Assembly: GCA_023525715.1 (NCBI GenBank)
Contig: CM042012.1
Location: forward strand, 40,217,689-40,281,688
Source: Cichorium intybus
Lineage: Eukaryota > Streptophyta > Magnoliopsida > Asterales > Asteraceae
DNA length: 64,000 bases
Direction of reading: 5' to 3'
The stretch's first letter is position 1. The number at the start of each line of letters is the position of its first letter. Positions 38,228 through 47,692 of this stretch are shown piece by piece. Below the pieces are notes generated by a model. That model worked only from the letters and a program-made list of their open reading frames with translations. It was not told the origin of the DNA and made no database searches. Made by a program: the position numbers and the translations under genes.

Positions 38228-39582
38228 TCAACTGCCACCTGGTGGCCTGGAGGATCCAGCCTCGTGATCGTGGGCTCTGGCTGGGAATGGTCGGGGGCGC
38301 TGACCCTGCGCTGATGCGATCTGTAGAAGTACCTCCCCGATCCACTCAAACTGGTCCTCAATCCTCGTGACTCTGACCTCCAGTTGGTGGATGGCCACTG
38401 ACTCCTCCTGTGGCTGCGGCTCTGCTGGTGCTGCTAGCTCTGGTCTCCGGCGTCTCCTGCCGGGCTGAGCGTATGCCGGCTGGGGGTCCTGGAGTGGCTT
38501 TGTCGGTGCCCGGATGAACTGGCCCGGGCGCTGCTGCTCGATCAGCCTTATTTTCACCAGAGCTCGCGCCGTAGTGCGAGGTGGAGGTAAAACGGTCAAG
38601 GAGGCAGCAACGGGGGCGGTGAGGATCCCGTATGAACGGGCCAGGCGGGTGATGAAATACCCCCGGGCCAATGGACTGCTGGCGGAGGCTCCCGTCGAAT
38701 GGGTGGATAATGCGACTGCGAGGGCGTAAGGAAGGTGGATGAACCTGGAGGGGTCAAGGAGAGCCCAAAAGAACTTCATATCCTCCCTAGACACCTTCTC
38801 GCCCCCTCCCGCTGCATAATGGAGGTGGAGACGATGCGGTGCATGAGGCGGTGGAGTGGGTCGCGGAGGTGACTCTCCCTGGAGGTCCCCGCCTCATAGA
38901 TGACGTTGGACAACGGTGCCCAAACCTCCATGTTGCCAGGCCTCTCCGGCTGGCCCTGAATGCATGCCCCAAAAAACTGTGTGAAGTGGCGGTGCTGAAG
39001 ATCCGTCGTGGTGTGTAAACCCACTCGCATCCCGAACTCCCGTAGGTTGCACTCCCTCTGTACACCTCCCAAACGGAACCGTACAATCCTGGAACGTGGG
39101 TCCGATGCCCGAGGTGCGTACTGGATAGTAGATAAGAACTCCAGTAGCAGCTCGGGGTAGACTATATCATCCCCGGTGGCCATGATCCTGTCCCAGCCCT
39201 GGCACGTGAATGAAGCCTCCCCATGAGTCCAAGTACGATGTAGGAATGGCTCGATCGCACCCCAAAGTCCGGCGTCCCTCAAAATATCCCTATCAATGAC
39301 CGTCGCCTCGAGAACCCGGCGACCAATCAGTGCGTCTCTCCTCAAACTGTACTCTACTGAACTGGCAGGTCCCTCTGGGAACTGAAGGAAAGTGTGATCT
39401 AGCCTGAACATTATCTGCACACAAAAAAAACACGGAGCCACGAATTTTTTTTGCATTTTTAGTCCTTTCTTCCCCGCCGCACCGCGGCGCGGCCCAAGAG
39501 CAAGGGCGCGTCGCGGCGAGCGGCTGTTTGCAAACCCCGAATCTATTTCGCATTTTAACCTGTTAAAACTCGATTCAAACAT
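38228..39582 (-). pseudogene. Athila ORF1-like / plant transposon protein domain, frame-broken
   Basis: Two overlapping minus-strand ORFs. 39582-38776 includes WDRIMATGDDIVYPELLLEFLSTIQYAP, RFRLGGVQRECNLREFGMRVGLHTTTD and FGACIQGQ. 38794-38228 continues in another frame with a Pro/Arg-rich region. The pattern 'surface, then FRLGG..L.EFG..LGL.T' resembles the domain of unknown function found in ORF1 of Athila-type elements and related plant transposon proteins. The function is not established. It occupies the place where pol or an extra ORF would be expected. The first part has an ATG near the frame start (39582), but the N-terminal 50 residues look non-conserved. Confidence 0.55.
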
Positions 39583-40175
39583 ACCACAAGGTAGCCTAAG
39601 TGCCGACTAACTCATCTAGGGTATCTATTTGGCAAAACAAACACCATATGAGTCAGCATTGGTGATTCTAAGTTTTGAACTTTTTGGATAAATCACTAAA
39701 ATTAGCTACCTAATTGCTAGTTTTAACAAGTAATAGGTAGTTAGAATCGCGTACCTTGATAGCAGAAACGAAATGAGCAAGAAAAATTGCGAGAAAATTT
39801 CGTCGATCAGAGCTCCGAGTCGTGTTGTGTGTGAATAGTGTCACGGCTTACCTTAATATAGAAGAAAACCGACTGATCATTTCTCGCGTCGCGCCATTGC
39901 ACATCCCGCGGCGCGCGTGTCACCAAATCAACCCCTGCGCATCGGGTTGGTTTCCGACCCCGCGTCGCGCAATTAAGAAACCCGCGGCGCGGTCAACAAA
40001 ATTTTAAATTTCTTCACATGACCCCACACTTGCCTTAGACCACTAATACCTGCAATTAATAATAATATTTTTCTAATTATTCCGAAGAAATATAGAACCT
40101 AACCTATGACACGATGGGTTGCCTCCCAACAAGCACTAAGTTTAACGTCTTCAGCCAGACGTGGAACTCCTCCTT
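39583..40175 (-). other. non-coding spacer of the gypsy element with GC-rich boxes
   Basis: Between protease and the next ORF. It contains CCCGCGGCGCG boxes (39908 and 39980), a TATA-like ctatattaagg on the minus strand near 39855-39865, and GGGTTGCCTCCCAAC at 40109-40123, a phrase often found in this type of element. The TATA-like box, together with the splice-like TTAATTGCAG near 40050-40059 (minus), could support a separate transcript for the downstream ORF. Confidence 0.4.
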
Positions 40176-41372
40176 CTATTCATCCTCTGCTGGAACTTCT
40201 GATGGCATCTGCTTAAACCCAGGTATGAAATTATGGGCCATCATCGACATTAGGGATGTGAGCTGAGTCATTCTATCGCTCACTCCACTAATCCATTGCT
40301 GTTGCGATTCCAGAAGCTTGAAAACTTTTGCTTCCCTTTCTCTTGATTCTTTCTCGTATTGCTGGTGTCTCGCTTCTAGCATCTCCATCATATCCAACAA
40401 CTGCTCCTTATCAATTTTGGCCAACGGGTGGTTCCTTGTTTCCTTCAAAATCTCTTCCTTTCCTCCTTCCCCCGTTCGCGTCCAAATTTTTTCTTTGCTT
40501 CTGATCCCTGGCTCCATTAACACACTTTTGTCCAGTTGTTTGCCATCATTTTCTGACGGTAAAGATATAGGATTTCCGAACACATCCAGCCTTCTCTTCA
40601 GCGTCCCAAAGGAGATGTCCACATCCCCCGTCTTGTAGTCAATTACCGCGCCAGCCGTAGCTAAAAATGGGCGTCCTAAAATGAGCGCAGGCACGTCGTC
40701 CAAGCTTTCATACTCCATGACCAAGAAATCTACAGGGTAGAAGAAGTCTCCAACCTTGACTATGACATTAGTCAATTTCCCCCAGGATACCTTTGTTGAT
40801 TGGTCAGCCAGCTGTACTACAACTTTTGCTGGCTCTATTTCTTCATTCTTGTACTTATCATACAAGTATTCTGGCAACACATTTACACTTGCTCCCAAAT
40901 CCAGCAAGGTGTTCCGAATGACCACGTCTCCTACAGTAGTGGTGATCAGTGGCGATCCAGGGTCCCTCTCCTTTTTGGGCAGTGTTCCCAACAATGCCTC
41001 ACTGGCCTTAATCGTCAATCTAACGGTGTCTGGTGTGGGAGTCTTACTTTTTTCATTTCTTTCACACATCTCCTGAAGGATTCTTGTATCCTCAGGAGCA
41101 TCCTTAAGTTCATCCCACAGCGGTTGGTTTATCAAAGGCCCTATTGGTTTGGGTGCTTCTTGTTTCCTCTTCCCTTTCTTATCTTTCTTCTTCTGCTTGA
41201 TTCCTGCTACCGTCGACTGCTCTTCTTCCTGAACCTCCGTGTCCTCCTTTGGTTGAGTTCCCTCCTCAACAGGAATTTCTTTTTCCTTACCTTCCTCTTT
41301 AATCTCCTTAGTCTCCTCCTTCTCCTGGACTGTTTCTCCTTTTTCAAACTCTTCTTTACTTCCTGAATCCAA
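40176..41372 (-). CDS. gypsy retropepsin-like protease region (398 codons)
   Basis: The N-terminal part is very rich in Glu/Lys. The retropepsin core reads NTLLDLGASVNVLPEYLYDKY (about residues 155-175), with the DLGAS active site usual in Tat/Athila elements. GDFFYPVDFLVMEYES and ALILGRPFLATAGAVIDYKTG follow as the second half. A Glu/Arg-rich helical tail follows. It would process the gag polyprotein. It is a shifted frame relative to gag, so expression as a fusion would need correction or frameshifting. The frame is open from upstream, so the first Met is only a nominal start. Confidence 0.75.
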   Translation of the reverse strand: MDSGSKEEFEKGETVQEKEETKEIKEEGKEKEIPVEEGTQPKEDTEVQEEEQSTVAGIKQKKKDKKGKRKQEAPKPIGPLINQPLWDELKDAPEDTRILQEMCERNEKSKTPTPDTVRLTIKASEALLGTLPKKERDPGSPLITTTVGDVVIRNTLLDLGASVNVLPEYLYDKYKNEEIEPAKVVVQLADQSTKVSWGKLTNVIVKVGDFFYPVDFLVMEYESLDDVPALILGRPFLATAGAVIDYKTGDVDISFGTLKRRLDVFGNPISLPSENDGKQLDKSVLMEPGIRSKEKIWTRTGEGGKEEILKETRNHPLAKIDKEQLLDMMEMLEARHQQYEKESREREAKVFKLLESQQQWISGVSDRMTQLTSLMSMMAHNFIPGFKQMPSEVPAEDE

Positions 41373-41405
41373 TAAGTCCTCTAAAGTAACTTTTCTCCAT
41401 TCAGC

Positions 41406-43230
41406 TTAAACAGTATTCACGTGCTCTTTCCCGGCTCGCTGATTGTGGGTCGGATTAACTTCCGTAGTACTTGGCAACTTCCCATTGTCCCTTTTTTTGC
41501 TGATTCTCGGCCATTTGTCCAATTTTCCTTTCCATGTTTGCAATAGCTTTTGCATTGGCCTGGGACTGCTGCTGAGTGGCACTGAACATTTCATACATCT
41601 TTGCAATCATCTCTTCTTGAGTTCCTGGGGCATTGTTGACAGCATTGTTGGGCCCTCTATTATTATTGCTACTATTCCTACTCGCATTTCCATTATTGTT
41701 TGTAGGCTGGTATGACCTAGGCTGATTAGATGATTGACCTTGGTAATTTTTCTGCCTCTGGTTGTTGAAATTCTGCTGATGCCCTTGATTATATGGTCTG
41801 TAGGGTCGTCCATTGTTGTACTGACCTTGACCCTGGCCATAAACTTGGTTTGCCTCCTGAACCTTCTGTCCTCCTTGACCTCCTTGTGATTGACCCTGCG
41901 GTCCATTCTACAGCGTTGACATGAGCCTGTCAAACTTCTTATTCAAGTCACTTATTTCCTTTTTTACTTCTTTCTTCCAATCAACATCAGCTCCAACTGC
42001 TGCTGCTGTGCCTACAGTCTTTCTTGTAGAAAAGTTTGCTTTGGAGCCATTTCTTAACTGCTCCAAGAACTGCCAAGCTTCCTCTGGATCTTGCCATATA
42101 AATGTCCCGCTTGATGAGGCATTTATCATAGCCTGATGTGTTTCACTGACTCCTTCAAAGAACAACTTCACTAACTGCCATTTAGGAATCTCATGATGCA
42201 GGCAGGATCGTAACAACTCCTTTAACCTATCAAACGCTTCGTGGAAAGCTTCTCCTGGTTTCTGCTGGAAGTCCTGAATAACCCTTCTGATCTCCGTTGT
42301 TTTGCTTGCTGGATAAAATTCTTGTAGGAACTTGGCCTTGAGCTGATCCCATGTGGTAATGCTGTTTGATGGTAAAGACGTAAACCAATATTTGGCTTTG
42401 TCTTTAAGAGTGAATAGGAATAACCTAAGCCTAAAGATGTTCCTATTGACATTCCTAGGGGTATTAGCATTGGCAATCGCTATAAATTCATATAAGTGAT
42501 TATACGGGTCATCCTGCTTGTACCCCCTAAACTCTGGCAATATTCCTAACAACTGAGGCCTTATTTCTACTTGAGATTCAATATTGTCAGGAATATAAAT
42601 TGGCGACGAATCATCATATTCCCGTGGCTGGAAATGTGATGCAACCGATTGCCTTCTCGGTTGTGCGAAATATAAAGGTTGAGCAGGATTACCGTAAAGA
42701 TGATCGTTATAGTTCTGCTGACCTTGTGGTGGATACTGTGGTGCCCTTCTCAGAGGTCCTCGACCTCGATTCCTTGGTTGCTGAGGTGCTGGTGGCATCC
42801 ATCCCTCGTCTTCCTCATCATATCTCTCCTCCTCCTCTGGATACTAGTACTGTGGCTGAGGAGGTTGTTGGTATTGTGTAGGTTGTGTAGGTTGGAATGT
42901 GGGTTGAGGTTTAAAGAGAACTGGTTGTGGTTGAGAAAATGGTTGAGAGGTTGGTGTCTGCTGTCTAGAAACTGGGGTGCCATCACGGGTCGGCTCTCCC
43001 TAAGACATTGCAGCGGTAAATGGTTTGGTGGATTGTGGTTGTGATACTGGTGGAATCGATGGCGGAGTGCATGATGGTATGGGTGCAGGGGCTGAAACTG
43101 CACCACCAGAAGCACTCGTGCTCCCGAACTGAAACTCTGAAACTGGGGGAATAAAAGACATCCCCGTTGCCTCCCCTGATGGTTACTGGGCAACGCCTAC
43201 TGTACTACTACTAACTTGACTAAAACTCAT
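41406..43230 (-). pseudogene. gypsy gag (Athila/Tat-like), several stop codons
   Basis: It starts at ATG 43230 (MSFSQVSSSTVGVAQ) with a Pro/Gln-rich N terminus and stops that fit CAG/CAA change. The open part 42798-41908 has the retrotransposon gag domain (FRGYKQDDPYNHLYEFIAIAN, FRLRLFLFTLKDKAKYWF, LPSNSITTWDQLKAKFLQEFYP, CLHHEIPKWQLVKLFFEGV). TAG at 41908 follows MSTL, and the same frame continues as NGPQGQSQGGQGGQ..., then a coiled-coil-like helix, towards 41406. Gag forms the particle. This copy is inactive. Confidence 0.82.
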
Positions 43231-43437
43231 GATATTCAAACGCCTACGGGCACGGATTTTGCGCGCAGTTCGCTCAATCTCTAAGTCAAAATGTAATGGG
43301 GATAATTGCTCACCCCTGCGGGTACGCATGCACTATTGCAACATGCCCGCAAAATCAAAAACCAGAAACTAACCAAATGAAACTCCAGAAAATCAAGAAA
43401 CAAGTTCCTACTAATCACCTAATCTAAGCTCACAGCT

Positions 43438-43456
43438 CCCCGGCAACGGCGCCAAA
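43438..43456 (-). promoter_or_regulatory. primer-binding site of the gypsy element
   Basis: On the minus strand TGGCGCCGTTGCCGGGGA lies about five bases inside the LTR. This sequence is widespread as the primer site of Athila/Tat elements. Confidence 0.85.
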
Positions 43457-43459
43457 ATT

Positions 43460-44570
43460 TGACACGCCTAGGTCGTCGTGCGGTCAAAAATAAGAAAAAC
43501 CTAACACACACACTAGCACAGTGGTAGTCAGGGTCGATCCGCAGGAGCTTCGTGGTTAGACCAGATGATAGATTACCAACTTGTAGTGTCACGCTACAGT
43601 CGGAGGACCTAGTTTCTAATTTCTCAACTACCCAAAAGCAATAACCAAACAAAGTCAAGCCAAGCATAAGCTAAACTCAACTCAAACAAGCCTAGTTACT
43701 TTCTGAAATCAGAAGTGCATCTCTGAATCAGAAGCAATCAAAGGCATCCAAAACATCCAAACAAAACAAGGTATAACCTAAACCAATAGCTACAGTCCAA
43801 CTGAACAGTTACTGGGCAAAGTTCAATACCTAAGGCTAACCTAGTTGGCTACGGATTTCAGCAAGGGAAACAGTCCCAAACAAGGTCAAAATAACATCCA
43901 AACACAATCCAAACAAACACAATCAAACACAAGCATCAAAACACCGAAAAACTAAGATTAATTGTAACCAAATGATTTCATTAACCAAAACTGAATTCCA
44001 GTGGTCCTATACAGTAACCAATGATGTAAAACAGAAAACTAAAGTGCTCAAAGTCAGTGGTTGTCACTCTCAAAGACCTTAGCTACAATTGCTACTTACT
44101 ACCAAAAGGAAATTAAATTATAAAACCTGAAATGCCAAAAGATGGTTGCTGAAAACAAATTCTTGGAGTCAAAGAGCCTCTACGGTCGATTCTTCACCAG
44201 GGTATTGCTCGGGTTTTCGGCTGTAAATGCCTTTATTTATAGTTGAAATTTACCGCAGCCGCGCCGCGCATATGAGGATCCCGCGGCGCGCGTACTTATC
44301 AGATCCCATTTTCTCGGCCTTTTAATTTGGTTCACCGCCTTTGACCCGCATCGCACGTTGTTAATTCCCGCGGCGCGCGTACGTATTTCCTTGATTTTTC
44401 ATTCCTTTCCAAACTTCTCCAATTTGCATGCTTTTAGTCCCTGTTTTCATTCTTTTCTTCCAAACAAGTCCTGACACGAAAAGTGAGAATACCAAGATAT
44501 ATCTGATATAATTTCATCAAGAATAGGGCTCAACAACGCCTAAAATACTTGATATCACTAGGCGTTGTCA
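43460..44570 (-). repeat. 5' LTR of the gypsy element
   Basis: 1111 bp with TGACA..TGTCA ends on the minus strand. Two CCGCGGCGCGCGTAC boxes lie at about 44281 and 44369. No second copy exists at the left side of the element. Confidence 0.75.
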
Positions 44571-45632
44571 TTTGGGTACACCTCCATTTGTTGCATCTTC
44601 TGGTCCCACATTCTCAACAATCACTACAACAACACTGGGATCATCTAAAGCCGGGGGATCAACAGAATGGACTGTTGAAAACTTGATCGCCCCACACATG
44701 GAGAAGGTTTATAAGGCTAGATGTTAAGATTATGCCTTGATGCTCAAAATGAATGCCTTTGCATGTGAAGATGGCAAATGGACAGCAGAAGCAATCAAAA
44801 CCTTCAGATTTCAAAACCTTGGTGTGTTCAACCGACTACCTCTTCGGAGTTTTGACACAAGCGACTCCGATGATCAACAACTTGACTTGCCTTTTAATCC
44901 GAAGACATTCTCCTTTCTCCAGTTCGTTCAATCAATAACCAACGAACAAAGATCCACCTACTGGACAAACAAAATCAACTTCCATGCTATGTTCATTCAG
45001 AATTAGAATGCAGTATGGAGTTTGAAAAAGATCAAGAAAATCATCTCGATCATGGAAGCAGAGACGTTTGAGAACTTCATGAATTACGAATTTCTTGTTC
45101 TTCGTGGTTCTGATGAAGAGGAATCCACATTCACAATTGCTGACTTCCCAATAATGAACCCAATCGACTTCATTGAACTTTTGGAGATCATGAGAAACCA
45201 ACCTGGTCATGCTATGGAGTCATTATTGTATTCAACATGGCCAAGAATCACATCATGAGATTTCTGAACAACTACTTGCTCAGATTTGCAAAGAACGACA
45301 TGGAGTTGTGTTCCTACTACCAACAGCCACCGGGCACTCCTTCAATCACTGTTCGGAACAGCAGCAAGTTTAAGAATGGGGAGATTCTAGATGAACCATA
45401 TGGCGTAGTATTCAAAGGACTTAAAAATGAAACCGAAGTTATGATTAAGTTATTTGAAGTTGACTACATTGGCCTCCATCCCTCATCCTTCCTCACCAGC
45501 ATGAAGTATCATGTGAACGCCTGCCCAGTTAACTCGCATGAGAAAAAGAAGAGGTTCATAGATCACATGTCTTGGTGGCTAGTTGTTAGAAAGACCTTGA
45601 AAAGGTCCTACAAAAGAAACTTCAGAGAATAG
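44571..45632 (+). pseudogene. orphan 3' ORF of the outer element (unknown domain), frame-broken
   Basis: A frame open at 44737-45006 and 45022-45258 (same frame, one TAG between) reads FRFQNLGVFNRLPLRSFD, LDLPFNPKTFSFLQFVQSI, KINFHAMFIQN, then SIMEAETFENFMNYEFLVLRG and FTIADFPIMNPIDFIELLEIM. After a frameshift it continues at 45237-45632 (HIMRFLNNYLLRFAKNDMEL..). It lies between the retroelement interior and the polypurine tract, where env-like or accessory ORFs occur. No signal peptide or membrane segment is seen. I know of similar uncharacterised ORFs in Asteraceae retroelements but no function. A second copy lies at about 1940-2340. Confidence 0.6.
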
Positions 45633-45652
45633 GCTTCGGATGCACTTCACAC

Positions 45653-45664
45653 AAAGGGGGAGAT
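45653..45664 (+). promoter_or_regulatory. polypurine tract of the outer element
   Basis: AAAGGGGGAGAT ends directly at the 3' LTR. Confidence 0.85.
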
Positions 45665-46126
45665 TGTTGAGTTAAGTTTGTGGTGAAGTGCCACCCAATC
45701 CGAAGACCTAATGTTTTGATAAGAAGACTCCGAAGTCTGAAGACTCCGAAGGGTATATCCTGGAGGATCCGAAGACTTATCTGGTGTAACAACTTTTGGT
45801 GCACGCGTGACTGCAGACTACATGGTGCATGAATCTTCACTCTTATTGGCTAGTACACTGATAGGATATTCTCTGTAATAATTTATACTATGCGTATCAC
45901 TGATCATGTATAAATATCAGTGGTACCATTTCGTGTCGAGTGTGTGATTGCATCTTCCCATTGTAAAACCCTAATCGTTTAATCCAAGCATTCGGCACAA
46001 GTTATCCAATTCTATTGTGTTCTTAATTGTTATTACTTATATTTGCTTGTGTGCGTTGCTTAGAATAATTCATCTTGGTAGATTACTAGTCATATCTCAC
46101 TGTTTGATCGATTTCAACACCCAACA
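45665..46126 (+). repeat. 3' LTR of the outer element
   Basis: 462 bp, matching the LTR at 24936-25397 except for about 17 substitutions seen by eye. Confidence 0.93.
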
Positions 46127-46254
46127 ATACCGTTTAGCCACAAATGTTTTTCCAACAGCTCGTTTTCAGTGGTTATTGCATGGTTATTCGCCATTATCCA
46201 CACAACAACCATGCAAATTTGCATGGTTAACCCCCCTGTTTTCTAGTAGTGCAA

Positions 46255-47692
46255 TAACATGTTTTTGATGCATATTATACAATCATTTAAAACATAAATT
46301 ATTGTGTATGACAAAAAATTATTGTGTACGAATCACTTCTTTTCTCGTATGTTGGCCGTGTATCCGTCTTATGAGTTATGACCATTAATGCTATCACCAA
46401 AACTGAAATTAACACATCACAATCTAAATAGGGGACCTAGAAGTCATTATATACATAAAACATAAGTCGAATGGCTTATGACACACATCAATTAGCATTC
46501 GGCAAACAGTCTATGATGGTATAACTTTCTCTTAAATCAACAAGAATGAACACGAAGAAAGAGAGAAAATGCTCGATATTCAGACAGGCATGGAAAATAT
46601 GGAGTAGACACCATAAAAAGTTGATATGCAACTTACAGCTATGCATTTGATGTCTTGAATTGTAAAAACGCTTTGTGCATGCCTTAAGATAGAAGCGACT
46701 GTTTGGAGGAAATATAAAAATTAAAAAAGAAAAAGAGAGAGAGCCGCGAGAGAGTTATGAGTCACTGAGAAGAACCCATTGATTCGACCAGTCCCCATCA
46801 TCCCCACTCTGCTCTCCAAACACACACACTCACACACACTCACAAACACACACACACAGTGGCCACTCACTAATCACAATTTGTATTTATTCACCTGTAT
46901 TTTAACACAAAAACACAATTCCACTAGCATACTTCCTAGACCCTATATCAACTTTCCTCAGAAACCTAGCTCAACCAACAAGTCTTGGATCTATAGCTTG
47001 AATCACATGATATTTAACATCGTTATAATAATCAGTAAAAATACCTTTTTGATATATATGTAAGAAACACACAATAAGAATCGAACATTACATAAAATCC
47101 ATTGATCACTACAAGAAAATGCATGTAAACTAAATAATCCCTGAAGTTGAGTAAATATAAAGTTTTAATTTGATAAATATAAAATTTTTTTGGAGCCGAT
47201 GAAACAATCATTACCTTGGTCCCTTTTTTCTTTCTCTTTTCTGCTAATAAAGTTGTTAATATCGTGTGAAGTGTTAAACTGAGATGTCTTAATCACAGCA
47301 GGTTCCACAATCTCTCTCTCTAGAGGGCTGGCTGGCTTTCACTTTCAATCTTAACACACACACACACATATACACACACAAAACAAACACACCAACATCC
47401 TACTTTTCTTCTTTATTTTTCCTCTCTTTCTTAAAACTTCACCTTTTCAAGATACCCTAAACATAAAACCATATCACGTTCCTGAAAGCATTCCCTCGAG
47501 TTATTATTAGGTAAACACACACCCGTTTGAGAGAATTACGGTTTCGAACTAAGCTGGTTCAACAGTAATGTTGAGCCGTTGTTCTTGTTCGCTTTCTTTT
47601 TCTACAATTCTCTAACAACAACGTTAACGTTGTTTGTTATCTTTTTCTAACCTACTATACGATGCGTCTTTGGTGGGTTTTCATTTAATAAG
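46255..47692 (+). other. upstream region of the trihelix/kinase-like gene
   Basis: No ORF is supported. It holds GA- and CA-rich short repeats (46725-46755, 46822-46858), CT-rich runs (47311-47325) and pyrimidine-rich leader-like sequence (47395-47680) before the ATG. A lone CACTACAAGAAAA motif lies at 47107. The transcription start cannot be fixed from the sequence. Confidence 0.45.

Larger units (their letters stand above)
37222..44570 (-). mobile_element. Athila/Tat-like gypsy element, 3' LTR missing, no RT or integrase
   Basis: Minus orientation. The 5' LTR is at 43460-44570 (TGACAACGCCTAG..CTAGGCGTGTCA on the minus strand). A TGGCGCCGTTGCCGGGGA primer-binding site follows, then gag and protease ORFs, a spacer with GC-rich motifs, and a different ORF at 39582-38228. 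No reverse transcriptase or integrase is present. The left side ends at the junction near 37221 without a second LTR. It appears to be a non-autonomous relative of Athila/Tat whose end was deleted together with part of the outer element. Confidence 0.8.
24931..46131 (+). mobile_element. outer LTR retrotransposon (copia-like gag, orphan 3' ORF), TSD ATACC
   Basis: The LTRs are 24936-25397 and 45665-46126 (462 bp each), from TGTTGAGTTAAGTTTG to ATTTCAACACCCAACA. ATACC flanks at 24931-24935 and 46127-46131. The two LTRs differ at about 17 positions by eye. A primer-binding site follows the left LTR and a polypurine tract precedes the right one. The interior has a gag (from 25550) and a 3' ORF region (44571-45632) but no pol. 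Two other retroelements lie inside it (26395-36791 and about 37222-44570). Pol was either never present or was removed by the deletion at about 37221. Confidence 0.93.

Noticed and set aside
40756..41366. Plus-strand hydrophobic ORFs opposite the gypsy protease
   Set aside because: They are complements of Glu/Lys-rich codons in the protease frame and not independent membrane proteins.
47107..47120. CACTACAAGAAAA motif, a CACTA-type end
   Set aside because: No partner end, subterminal repeats or 3-bp duplication were found near it.
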